A stretch of 64,000 bases of DNA, taken from assembly GCF_030409845.1 (NCBI RefSeq), contig NZ_JAUFQQ010000005.1, positions 2,170,001-2,234,000 of the forward strand. Reading direction: 5' to 3'. Below, piece by piece: positions 37,010-45,140 of this stretch. The position numbers were made by a program, and so were the translations under genes. Numbering within the stretch: position 1 is the first letter of the stretch; each line of letters begins with the position of its first letter. Under the pieces are notes generated by a model. The model saw nothing but the letters and a program-made list of their open reading frames with translations, had not been told where the DNA came from and made no database searches. This stretch comes from Flavobacterium branchiarum. GTDB lineage: Bacteria > Bacteroidota > Bacteroidia > Flavobacteriales > Flavobacteriaceae.

Positions 37010-37837
37010 CTACGTTGCTTTTGCAGGAATTGTTTTGATGAAGTTGTTTGTTAGTTTTCCCGCATTATGCAAATATTCCTTTGGAGTCATTCCGGTGTGT
37101 TTTTTAAATTCTCGTATAAGATGCGATTGGTCCGAGAATCCGGCATCATAGGAAATGGTAGTGAGATTTGTGTCTTCGGCTTTGTTCTTTAGCAATTTTA
37201 AGAAACCATGAATCTTTACAATATTGCCAAATTTCTTGGGGTTTAGCCCAACACACTCTGTAAACTTTCGTTCGATATGTCTTTCGGTATAACCTGTATA
37301 GTCAACCAATTGTTTGAGTGAAAATTGCCCTTTTGTTTTTAGGATGAAATTCAATGATGCATTGGCTATTAGCTGATTTGAGGTTGGTTTTTTCGCTTCA
37401 AGCGTTTTAAAAAAATGATTCAAAAGATTCAATCTATCCTGAATAGTAGCTTGCTCTGCTAATTTTTCTTGAAGTTCGATTCCTTCTTGTCCAAAAACTG
37501 CATCGATGTTGACGATAGTATCCCGTAATTCACTACTGGTAATTCCTAATAATTGGTTGATTCCGTTGGGCTGAAAAACTACAATAGCAATAGCCATTTC
37601 GTTACCTGAGTAAATGTCTTTAAATCCATTTAGCTGGCCATATAAAAATGAAGTTGGTAAGTAGTTTTGTGCTTCGTAATTGTTGAAACCAGAAATGAGT
37701 TTGCTTTTTAAAGAGAATACAACGCCTGTATTGCCATCAGAAAATAAACGCAGTTTTTGAGCATCACTTCCCTTATTCTCTAAAAAAAGATAATGTTTAA
37801 TATATGGCGATAATTCTTTTGGTGGTAAAACTTGCAT
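37010..37837 (-). CDS. AraC-family transcriptional regulator
   Basis: 275 residues. The N-terminal half (1-150, opening PPKELSPYIKHYLFLENKG) matches the AraC-associated cupin-like domain seen in many Flavobacteria. The C-terminal half has the paired HTH (about 165-265): FSLKQLVDYTGYTERHIER in the first helix-turn-helix and TISYDAGFSDQSHLIREFK with HTGMTPKEY in the second. It is 20 bp upstream of no other gene but follows the isochorismatase-type gene on the same strand (20 bp gap), so these may form a unit. Inducer unknown. Confidence 0.9.
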   Translation of the reverse strand: MQVLPPKELSPYIKHYLFLENKGSDAQKLRLFSDGNTGVVFSLKSKLISGFNNYEAQNYLPTSFLYGQLNGFKDIYSGNEMAIAIVVFQPNGINQLLGITSSELRDTIVNIDAVFGQEGIELQEKLAEQATIQDRLNLLNHFFKTLEAKKPTSNQLIANASLNFILKTKGQFSLKQLVDYTGYTERHIERKFTECVGLNPKKFGNIVKIHGFLKLLKNKAEDTNLTTISYDAGFSDQSHLIREFKKHTGMTPKEYLHNAGKLTNNFIKTIPAKAT

Positions 37838-37857
37838 GGTTTTATAATTAAGATTAC

Positions 37858-38400
37858 TTAATCAAAAAGGGTACTAATTATTACGGCTACTTTGCTTTCT
37901 AAATCGAGTAGTGTTTCATGCTTTCTATGTTGAACATCATCACCAGTTCCGATGTATTTTGATGCTAATGCAACTTTGTAACCTTTAGTGAGTCCGTCAA
38001 TCGCAGTTTCTTTTACGCAATATTCGGCTAGGAAACCGCAGAGGGTAATTTTTTGTATGTTGTTGGTTTTTAAGAAGTTTTCGAATCCATTTGAGCTAAA
38101 GCAACTATGTTGCGTTTTAGGAATTAACTTTGTACTGTCGTCAAAATCGATGTCAATTTCATGACCAGTAGTGTTTTCAATGCACATTGATAGTCCGATT
38201 CCGAATTGGTCTTTTTGATAATTTGAATAGATAATTACAAATTTATCTTTGTTTATTCGTTTCGTTAATTGGTTTATTCTTGCTTTGACTTCGGTTATAG
38301 TACTCGTGTCAGAATGTCTTTTCGCGTAAGCGCCATTAGGATCAGTAAAGTCCTTTTGTGGATCAATAATTACAATTAATTCTTCGGATGTTAATTTCAT
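37858..38400 (-). CDS. Isochorismatase-like cysteine hydrolase
   Basis: 180 residues from the Met at 38400, which places the catalytic Asp in LIVIIDPQKDFT at the usual distance from the start; a longer frame to 38511 adds a Lys/Asn-rich, AT-rich leader with no family match. The family's cis-peptide and nucleophile region is seen as ITLCGFLAEYCVKETAIDG with the catalytic Cys, and a Lys lies in the middle (CIENTTGHE precedes). Similar enzymes are nicotinamidases and related amidases. The D-K-C triad looks complete; the substrate is unknown. It is followed by an AraC gene. Confidence 0.83.
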   Translation of the reverse strand: MKLTSEELIVIIDPQKDFTDPNGAYAKRHSDTSTITEVKARINQLTKRINKDKFVIIYSNYQKDQFGIGLSMCIENTTGHEIDIDFDDSTKLIPKTQHSCFSSNGFENFLKTNNIQKITLCGFLAEYCVKETAIDGLTKGYKVALASKYIGTGDDVQHRKHETLLDLESKVAVIISTLFD

Positions 38401-38514
38401 AACATTGTTTTTAATCTTCTTTTTTGTTTTGAATAGCGACGAATCAATTTTTACAAAATTAAGTATATTTTTCGAATTGTGTTTTTTGTGTTTTTTGTTT
38501 TTTTTTGCCACAGA

Positions 38515-38788
38515 TTAGAGGATTAAAAAACTTTGGGTATGATTGTTTAATTGAAAAGTTCGTAAGGTTGATAGGGGGCGGTGAAAGGTTTTATCGCAAG
38601 GTTTATGATAGGGGGTGATGAAAAAATTAATCGCAAAGTTCGCAAGGTTTACGCAAGGTTCGCAATTTTTATATGGAGTGGTGAAAGAATTTACCGCAAA
38701 GTTCGCAAGGGTTAAAACGCAAGGTTCGTAAGGTTGATAGTGAGTGGTGAAAGGTTTTACCGCAAAGCTCGCAAAGTTTAACCACAAT
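38515..38788. repeat. Short word-repeat tract (TTCGCAAGG type)
   Basis: About 270 bp of TTCGCAAGG, AACGCAAGG, GGTGAAAGG and ACCGCAAAG words, the same vocabulary as the arrays at 34.4 and 42.6 kb but without regular periods. The 90-residue minus-strand open frame through it consists of repeated Thr/Leu/Phe/Ala words and is not a gene. Confidence 0.9.
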
Positions 38789-38913
38789 CTAGTCCCTCTG
38801 AGGAACGAAGAATCTCCGCAAGAAACTAACGTAAAGTATTCCTAGATTGTCGAGCCATTAGGTGAGATTGCCTATTTACTCTCGCTCTGCTCTTCGTTCC
38901 TCAGGAGGATAAG
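38789..38913. repeat. CTGAGGAACGAAGA palindromic repeat (variant, wide loop)
   Basis: Left arm CTAGTCCCTCTGAGGAACGA, right arm CTTCGTTCCTCAGGAGGATA, separated by about 85 bp instead of the usual short loop. It abuts the word-repeat tract and precedes an AT-rich gap to 38993. Confidence 0.85.
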
Positions 38914-38993
38914 ACTGGGGCAATGCATGATGCTTTGAAAAAAAATGTTTTGTGTTAGCTACTTGACGAAGTAATTGTAACCAACGTGTTATT

Positions 38994-39782
38994 CTAACTT
39001 TCTAGATTAAACTCAGTTGCTAAAATATCGTTTAGTTTTTCTTTTTCGAAAGTATATCCATGCGCTTTTCCGTTTTCAATAGATTTGAAGGTGTTTTTAA
39101 ATAGTATTTTTTTACCCAATGGATTCTGTAAAACAACAACTAGGTTTTGTGTGAAAAAGGAATCGGGATGTGTTGAATTGAAATGATTGGCAGGTTTAAA
39201 ATCAATCCATTTTTGAAGAGATAAATCAAAAGAATATAAGTCTTTCCATTCATTGTGTAATAAAGTTTGTAGCAGATACTCTCCGTTTTCTGTTTTTGCC
39301 AAAGCAAAAGTTTCAGTGCCTTGTTTTACAGCTGTAGTGTCGTTTAGTTTTAATGGTTCTCTTATTCCGTTGCCACCAAAGCCCAAATCGATTAAATAGT
39401 CTTCGCCTTCAACTGTTACAATAATTGCCATATGTGTTTTAGGATTCTCAATAGGATTTACTAACGGACGTGCCGCAATAAATCGATACGGAATACTCAT
39501 TTTTTGAAGTGCCATGGCAAATAAGCCATTGAGCTCATAACAATAGCCTCCGCGATTGCGATTAATGATTTTATCGACAATATCATTTCCTGCTAAAGAA
39601 ATTGTTTTTCCAGCCTGAACATCTAAGTCTTCAAAAGGAACGGTGAATAACTGGCATTGCATTAACTTAGCAATGCTTTCGATATTTGATTTTATATCGT
39701 CAACAAAATGAATTCTATCCAAATAATCTTGTAAAACAAAATTGTCTGAATCTATCTGATTGAAATTAGATTGTTTTGCCAT
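38994..39782 (-). CDS. Arylamine N-acetyltransferase
   Basis: 262 residues. The catalytic Cys-His-Asp triad is visible: RGGYCYELNG (Cys81), KTHMAIIV (His117) and IDLGFGG (Asp132). The enzyme transfers acetyl groups from acetyl-CoA to aromatic amines and hydrazines in the cytoplasm. It lies 34 bp downstream of a GNAT gene on the same strand and heads a row of small detoxification-type genes. Length and motif spacing are typical of the family. Confidence 0.93.
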   Translation of the reverse strand: MAKQSNFNQIDSDNFVLQDYLDRIHFVDDIKSNIESIAKLMQCQLFTVPFEDLDVQAGKTISLAGNDIVDKIINRNRGGYCYELNGLFAMALQKMSIPYRFIAARPLVNPIENPKTHMAIIVTVEGEDYLIDLGFGGNGIREPLKLNDTTAVKQGTETFALAKTENGEYLLQTLLHNEWKDLYSFDLSLQKWIDFKPANHFNSTHPDSFFTQNLVVVLQNPLGKKILFKNTFKSIENGKAHGYTFEKEKLNDILATEFNLES

Positions 39783-39816
39783 TTTATTTGCTTTTATATT
39801 TAATGAAAAACGGAGC

Positions 39817-40347
39817 TTATTCTAAAAACGGAGCAGGATATTTTACTGTTCCGCTTACGCCATTTAATCCGTTTTCGGTTAATGAAATAACCATACAGTT
39901 TGCAGCAGGAACGTCAAAAGGCATTTCGATATTGTATTTGCTAGTTTGTTCATAGCCAAATCTCGGATAATAGTTTTCGTGTCCTAAAAGGATAATCGAT
40001 TTATAACCTAATTTTTTTGCTATTGCATGACTTTCAAGAATCAGTTTTGAACCAATTCCTTTGCCTTGAAATTCTGGTTTTACAGAAACAGGTGCCAAAG
40101 CTAAAGATTCAAAGGTTTGGTCTTTGTTTTCGATTTGTAATTTGGTTAGCAAAATATGCCCTACGATTTCATTATCGACTTCAGCAACAAGCGATAATTC
40201 GGGAATAAAAGCATCTGATTTCCGTAGTTTTTCAACTAGAAATTGTTCTTTATGATCGCTGTATTCTTCATTTTTAAATGCTTCTTCGATGATTTTGAAA
40301 ACCTTAGGGTAATCATTTTCGTTTTCTTGACGTATTGTGATTTCCAT
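39817..40347 (-). CDS. GNAT-family N-acetyltransferase
   Basis: 176 residues. Acetyl-CoA loop: VKPEFQGKGIGSKLI (Q/RxxGxG form) near 93-107, followed by ILLGHENYYPRFGY, which resembles the GNAT proteins of the YhbS type (predicted to act on small molecules or protein N-termini). Compact gene with 18 bp to the upstream PhzF gene and 34 bp to the downstream NAT gene. Substrate unknown. Confidence 0.9.
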   Translation of the reverse strand: MEITIRQENENDYPKVFKIIEEAFKNEEYSDHKEQFLVEKLRKSDAFIPELSLVAEVDNEIVGHILLTKLQIENKDQTFESLALAPVSVKPEFQGKGIGSKLILESHAIAKKLGYKSIILLGHENYYPRFGYEQTSKYNIEMPFDVPAANCMVISLTENGLNGVSGTVKYPAPFLE

Positions 40348-40365
40348 GATTGTTTAATTATTTTA

Positions 40366-41154
40366 TTATTCTGTCCAGAATGTTCCTGTAGAATAGGTTC
40401 TTGCTTTTCCGCTTATTAATACTCTTTCACCATTATCAACGCAATACAAAGTGCCTTTTCTTTCTGATATTTGTTTCGCATGCATTTCTTTTTTTCCTAG
40501 TTGTTCGCTCCAATATGGAATTAACGAACAATGGGCAGAACCTGTAACGGGATCTTCTAAAATAGAAGATTGCGAGGTGAAATATCTTGAAACAAAGTCG
40601 CAATGGTCTCCTTTTGCAGTTACTACTACACCACCAAGATCAAGGTTTATTTTGTCAAAAGTTTGTCTGTCGATTACAAGGTCTTTAATCTCTTGCTCGG
40701 TTTCGTATATTAAAACATAATCTCTAGATTTTAAAACTGTTTTGGGTTGTAGGTTAAGCGAATTTTTGATGATTTCTGGGAGTTCAGTGGGAACAGGTTT
40801 TCTTGATGGAAAATCTAATGTGTATAGGTCATTATCGACTGTTACAATTAATTCACCACTCAAAGTATCAAATACAATCGTGTCTTCTGGATAGTTCAGT
40901 ATTGATTTTAAAGTGTGAGCTGTTGCGAGTGTCGCATGACCGCATAAGTCCATTTCAATTTCGGGTGTAAACCAACGTAAATGAATTCTTTTGCCATTAA
41001 CAACGTAGAAAGCGGTTTCGGCAACGGCATTTTCTTGCGTAATTTTTAAAAGGATTTCATCAGGTAACCAGTTTTCTAGCGGAACAACGCAGGCTGGATT
41101 TCCTCCAAATATTTTATCTGTAAACGCATCTATTTGATATAAGTTTAATTTCAT
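40366..41154 (-). CDS. PhzF-family isomerase-like protein
   Basis: 262 residues from ATG 41154 (the longer frame starts with a TTG three codons earlier). The PhzF signature is seen: QIDAFTDKIFGGNPACVV at the start, AETAFYV with the catalytic-type Glu, RWFTPEIEMDLCGHATLA, and SSILEDPVTGSAHCSL. Members are isomerases of the diaminopimelate-epimerase fold; most are not phenazine genes. It is 18 bp from the GNAT gene, suggesting co-transcription. Substrate unknown. Confidence 0.92.
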   Translation of the reverse strand: MKLNLYQIDAFTDKIFGGNPACVVPLENWLPDEILLKITQENAVAETAFYVVNGKRIHLRWFTPEIEMDLCGHATLATAHTLKSILNYPEDTIVFDTLSGELIVTVDNDLYTLDFPSRKPVPTELPEIIKNSLNLQPKTVLKSRDYVLIYETEQEIKDLVIDRQTFDKINLDLGGVVVTAKGDHCDFVSRYFTSQSSILEDPVTGSAHCSLIPYWSEQLGKKEMHAKQISERKGTLYCVDNGERVLISGKARTYSTGTFWTE

Positions 41155-41190
41155 GGTGTTCAAAAATTAAAAAGCCGTCAGGTGTAAATT

Positions 41191-41700
41191 TTATTTGTTT
41201 CTTTCGTCTACAAGAAGTTTTAACGAATTGATATAATCGGTATCAAATTCTATTACTCTTATTTTGTTTGGGTTAAAGCTTAGCTCGCCACCAAATTTCC
41301 CTCTTGTTTCTAGAAAATCAATTACCAATTCTTCATCGTCTAGCTTTATTAACTTACCAAGATAAACTGCTTTTTCTGATTTTTTTGCAATCTGAAAAAT
41401 CCCATATTTGTTTGTTATGAAAGTAAGGATAGATGATAAATCTCTAAGCGGAATTATCTCGTCTGAATTGGTTTTTAAACCTTTCAGCCTAATCACACTT
41501 TCAGTAAACGCATTATCTCCATCGCGAGTGATAGATTTGATGTTTTTGTTTTTCAATATCACATAACCATCTATTATGAAGTCAACGGGATTGTTTTTGA
41601 TTAAGATCCAATCGTTTGTATAATCAATTAGAAAACCGGAGAAGATTTCTTTTCGGTCTTCAAATTCGATTGTGATTAATTGTCTTAGGTAATTGTCCAT
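41191..41700 (-). CDS. Hypothetical protein (169 aa)
   Basis: 169 residues, predicted beta-rich with no signal peptide. It starts MDNYLRQLITIEFEDRK and has two half-like regions (about 10-70 and 95-155: FSGFLIDYTNDWILIK and YLGKLIKLDDEELVIDF) that could be a duplicated Sm-like or barrel fold. I do not recognise a named family. It is 36 bp downstream of nothing else and 11 bp from the tautomerase gene upstream, so it is likely co-transcribed with it. Confidence 0.65.
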   Translation of the reverse strand: MDNYLRQLITIEFEDRKEIFSGFLIDYTNDWILIKNNPVDFIIDGYVILKNKNIKSITRDGDNAFTESVIRLKGLKTNSDEIIPLRDLSSILTFITNKYGIFQIAKKSEKAVYLGKLIKLDDEELVIDFLETRGKFGGELSFNPNKIRVIEFDTDYINSLKLLVDERNK

Positions 41701-41711
41701 TTTATTGTTTG

Positions 41712-42113
41712 TTACTTATTTTTTAAATGCTTTGGTTCTTGTATTTCTCCATTTCCAAATGACCAATTTTCATTTCCATTGTTTTCAAGTAAAATTATGA
41801 TAATATCACTTTTTTGAATTTCGGTGGTATTGGAGATTCTAGTTGCAATTTGAGCATATAATCTCTCTTTTTGTTCTTTTGTTCTTCCTTGTCCTGCTGT
41901 TATTTGAAGATAAATAATGTTTTCTGTATGTGCTATGCCAAGATAGTTTTTCGGAAATTTAATTTGTGTCGTTTCGAGTTCTTCAATTACATGAAAATAA
42001 TCGTCTTGCGGAATATTGAATTCCTGAATTAATGACTCGTGTACCGAGATTGAGATGTTATTTTTGGTTTCTTGTGATAATCTTTTTGGTAAACTTATTC
42101 TAACAAATGGCAT
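41712..42113 (-). CDS. Tautomerase-family protein
   Basis: 133 residues. The catalytic Pro is directly after the initiator Met (MPFVRISLPKRLS), as in 4-oxalocrotonate tautomerase-like proteins, with a second-repeat-like segment (IIYLQITAGQGRTKEQKERL) after about residue 64. It should interconvert keto and enol forms of small acids or dehalogenate. Substrate unknown. The gene is 23 bp from the upstream DUF1801 gene. Confidence 0.85.
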   Translation of the reverse strand: MPFVRISLPKRLSQETKNNISISVHESLIQEFNIPQDDYFHVIEELETTQIKFPKNYLGIAHTENIIYLQITAGQGRTKEQKERLYAQIATRISNTTEIQKSDIIIILLENNGNENWSFGNGEIQEPKHLKNK

Positions 42114-42136
42114 AATTATTCCCTTTACTTGTTCAA

Positions 42137-42514
42137 TTAATTCTTGTTTTTTATTTTGATTACGCCACTTTTATAAAGTCCGATTGCTTTTTCTATAATT
42201 GCTCTAATAGTATCAATTGGTATGTCTTGATGAGGTTCTAAAAACATGATTTTCATTCGTGAACGTTTTTCTGATAGCAATTCGGGATTATCAAAATGCT
42301 TTCCTTCTACGATGCCAATATACGGCTTGTTATTCGTTTTGTGGATCCATAAATAGCAAAACATTTTCCCTCTATAACAAAAAAATGGCATTCCGTATTT
42401 TAATGTATGCGTGATTTCTGAATCTTGTGAAAGAATAATTCCACGTAACGCAAGTAAACATCCTTTGTTGGGTTCTTCTTGTTTTAGGTAGAAATTATCT
42501 AGTTCTAAGCTCAT
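42137..42514 (-). CDS. DUF1801-family protein
   Basis: 125 residues with the YdhG-like/DUF1801 pattern: LKYGMPFFCYRGKMFCYLWIHK, split by the central Met-Phe, and PYIGIVEGKHFDNPEL. Small cytoplasmic alpha+beta protein of unknown function. It is the first gene after the second word-repeat array when read on the minus strand, and it starts the run DUF1801, tautomerase, 169-aa protein. Confidence 0.8.
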   Translation of the reverse strand: MSLELDNFYLKQEEPNKGCLLALRGIILSQDSEITHTLKYGMPFFCYRGKMFCYLWIHKTNNKPYIGIVEGKHFDNPELLSEKRSRMKIMFLEPHQDIPIDTIRAIIEKAIGLYKSGVIKIKNKN

Positions 42515-42559
42515 TTTTGTTTCTGTTTTAAATTACAAAGTTCGTGATTTTGATGTTAG

Positions 42560-44205
42560 CGGATGATGAAAAAATTGACCGCAAGGTTCGCAAGGTTAAA
42601 GCGCAAAGTTCGCAAAGTTTTTAATCGTTTTGATATTTTTGACCGCAAAGTTCGCAAGGGATTACGCAAGGCTCGCAAAGTTTTAAATCTGTTTAATCTT
42701 TTAAATCTGTGGCTGAAAAAAAATTACCGCAAAGGATTTACCGCAAGGTTCGCAAGGTTAAAGCGCAAGGCTCGCAAAGTTTTAAATCTGTTTAATCTTT
42801 TGAATCTGTGGCTGAAAAAATGACCGCTAAGTTCGCAAGGGATTGCGCAAGGCTCGCAAAGTTTTAAATCTGTTTAATCTTTTAAATCTGTGGCTGAAAA
42901 AATTTACCGCAAAGTTTGTAAGGTTTTAATCGTTTTGATGTTTTTGATGTTTTTGACCGCAAGGTTCGCAAGGTTAAAGCGCAAGGCTCGCAAAGTTTTA
43001 AATCTGTTTAATCTTTTGAATCTGTGGCTGAAAAAATTTACAGCAAAGTTTGTAAGGTTCTAATCGTTTTGATGTTTTTGACCGCAAAGTTCGCAAGGTT
43101 AAAGCGCAAGGTTCGCAAGGTTGATTGGGAGTGGCTGAAAAAGTTGACCGCAAGGTTCGCAAGGTTAAAGCGCAAGGCTCGCAAGGTTTTAAATCTGTTT
43201 AATCTTTTGAATCTGTGGCTGAAAAAAAATTACCGCAAAGGATTTACCGCAAAGTTCGCAAGGTTAAAGCGCAAGGTTCGCAAAGTTTTGATCTGTTTAA
43301 TCTTTTGAATCTGTGGCTGAAAAAATTGACCGCAAAGTTTGTAAGGTTTTAATCGTTTTGATGTTTTTGATGTTTTTGACCGCAAGGTTCGCAAGGTTAA
43401 AGCGCAAGGCTCGCAAAGTTTTAAATCTGTTTAATCTTTTGAATCTGTGGCTGAAAAAATTGACCGCAAAGTTTGTAAGGTTTTAATCGTTTTGATGTTT
43501 TTGATGTTTTTGACCGCAAGGTTCGCAAGGTTAAAGCGCAAGGCTCGCAAAGTTTTAAATCTGTTTAATCTTTTGAATCTGTGGCTAAAAAAAAATTACC
43601 GCAAAGGATTTACCGCAAAGTTCGCAAGGTTTACGCAAGGTTCGCAAAGTTTAAATCTGTTTAATCTTTTGAATCTGTGGCTGAAAAAATTGACCGCAAA
43701 GTTTGTAAGGTTTTAATCGTTTTGATGTTTTTGACCGCAAAGTTCGCAAGGTTTACGCACAAGGTTGATTGGGAGTGGCTAAAAAAGTTGACCGCAAGGC
43801 TCGCAAAGTTTTAAATCTGTTTAATCTTTTAAATCTGTGGCTAAAAAAAAATTACCGCAAAGGATTTACCGCAAAGTTCGCAAGGTTTACGCAAGGTTCG
43901 CAATGATGATTGGGAGTGGCTGAAAAAAGTTGACCGCAAGGCTCGCAAGGTTTTAAATCTGTTTAATCTTTTGAATCTGTGGCTGAAAAAATTGACCGCA
44001 AAGTTTGTAAGGTTTTAATCGTTTTGATGTTTTTGATGTTTTTGACCGCAAGGTCCGCAAGGTTAAAGCGCAAGGTTCGCAAGGTTGATTGGGAGTGGCT
44101 AAAAAAGTTGACCGCAAGGTTCGCAAGGTTCGCAAGGCTCGCAAGGTTGATGCTGGGGGTGATAAAAAAAATTATCGCAAGGTTCGCAAGGTTTCTGGTA
44201 AGGTG
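42560..44205. repeat. Second word-repeat array (about 11 units, about 130 bp)
   Basis: About 1.65 kb with a different composite unit: TTTAAATCTGTTTAATC, TTTTGAATCTGTGGCTG, A-run, TTGACCGCAAAGTTTGTAAGG, TTTTAATCGTTTTGATG with GATGTTTTT iterated once or twice, ACCGCAAGGTTCGCAAGG, AAAGCGCAAGGCTCGCAAAG. The AATCTGTGG, ACCGCAA and TTCGCAAGG words are shared with the array at 34.4-36.9 kb, but the higher-order unit is not. Basic 60-94 residue open frames inside are artefacts. It lies between two minus-strand genes. Confidence 0.96.
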
Positions 44206-44256
44206 TGACGAAATAATTACTTATAACGGGTTAAATTGGTCTTATCTCTGGTATGT

Positions 44257-44778
44257 CTAATTGATGAGTAACTTCATCATTATATCTGTTTGTGGATCAT
44301 TTCCTAATTTAAAGATGTGTTTGTCAAAGGCAACAAATCCATTTTTTTTATAAAAGGCCAAGGCTCTGTGGTTTTCCTCCCATACGCCAAGCCAAACATA
44401 GGTTGCGTTTTTTTGCTTTGCAATTTCTAAAGCTGTATCGTATAAAAGTTGTCCAACCTTTTTGCCTATAAATTCTTGTGATACATAAATACGCTCTATT
44501 TCAAGTGCTTTTACGTCTTCGGATTCTGTTTGTGCATTTCCTGTATTTGTTTTTAAATAGCCGATGACTGTATCATTTGCTATTGCAAAATAGAACTCTG
44601 AATTTGGATTTTCTATTTCCTTTTTAAGTTTGTCAAATGCAAAACTATTTGATAAATAGAGGTTCATGTTTTCTTCTGTATTTGGTTTTGAAAAAGTTTC
44701 TAAGAACGTTTGTCTCCCTATTTTTTGCAGTTTTTCAATGTCGGCAACTGTTACTTTTTCAATTTTAATGGTTTTCAT
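44257..44778 (-). CDS. GNAT-family N-acetyltransferase
   Basis: 173 residues. The acetyl-CoA-binding loop is VSQEFIGKKVGQLLYD (about 98-113), with the GNAT motif YVWLGVWEENHRALAFYKKNGF after it, typical of RimI/PaiA-like acetyltransferases with NHRALxFYxxxGF. It is cytoplasmic and not in an operon with neighbours. The substrate is unknown. It ends just past the second repeat array. Confidence 0.92.
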   Translation of the reverse strand: MKTIKIEKVTVADIEKLQKIGRQTFLETFSKPNTEENMNLYLSNSFAFDKLKKEIENPNSEFYFAIANDTVIGYLKTNTGNAQTESEDVKALEIERIYVSQEFIGKKVGQLLYDTALEIAKQKNATYVWLGVWEENHRALAFYKKNGFVAFDKHIFKLGNDPQTDIMMKLLIN

Positions 44779-45140
44779 GAATGTTTAATTTTTAATCACT
44801 AAAAAACGTGTGGGTTGTAATTGGTATAAGTGAAAATACGAAATAGGTTTTTGATTAGTGGGGAAGTTAAATCGATGCTTAACCAAATATAATAAAAAAA
44901 CAATTATGAGTTTTTGAAGTTTTATGCCTTTCGGTCTGAATATTACGCGTGATTCGTTACTACTCAGACTCAGCTCTTTTTAAAGTAAAAAAGCTGGACT
45001 AAGTCATGAAGTTATAAATAACCTCGACTTAGCCCAGCTTGATAGTAATAACTAGTTTTCATAGTTGTCGTTTACTATACGATTTAGCCATTATTAGTAA
45101 CTGTAGCAAACAGCTGTTTTACTGCTTTTACACTAAAAGA
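44779..45140. other. Gap with the terminator of the FISUMP gene
   Basis: AT-rich, with no gene seen. It holds the hairpin listed separately at 44981-45040. The remainder has no recognisable repeat. Confidence 0.55.
44981..45040 (-). terminator. Terminator downstream of the FISUMP gene
   Basis: Inverted repeat with arms AAGCTGG-A-CTAAGTC (44991-45005) and GACTTAG-C-CCAGCTT (45026-45040), one internal mismatch, a 20-base loop, and a T-rich run on the minus strand. It is 100 bp beyond the stop codon of the surface protein. Confidence 0.72.

Noticed and set aside
38515-38787. 90-residue minus-strand open frame
   Set aside because: Translation of the word tract (repeated Leu-Ala-Asn-Phe-Ala), not a gene.
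40017-40208. Antisense open frames in the GNAT and PhzF genes (also 40451-40720)
   Set aside because: Shadows of the real minus-strand genes without start signals.
34365-44205. CRISPR array
   Set aside because: The units are direct repeats of 90-130 bp with internal word repeats; there are no constant 25-40 bp repeats with unique spacers and no cas genes.
42563-44260. Basic 86-94 residue open frames in the second array, and a 63-residue frame on the minus strand
   Set aside because: Arg/Lys-rich translation of CGCAAGG words; artefact of the repeats.
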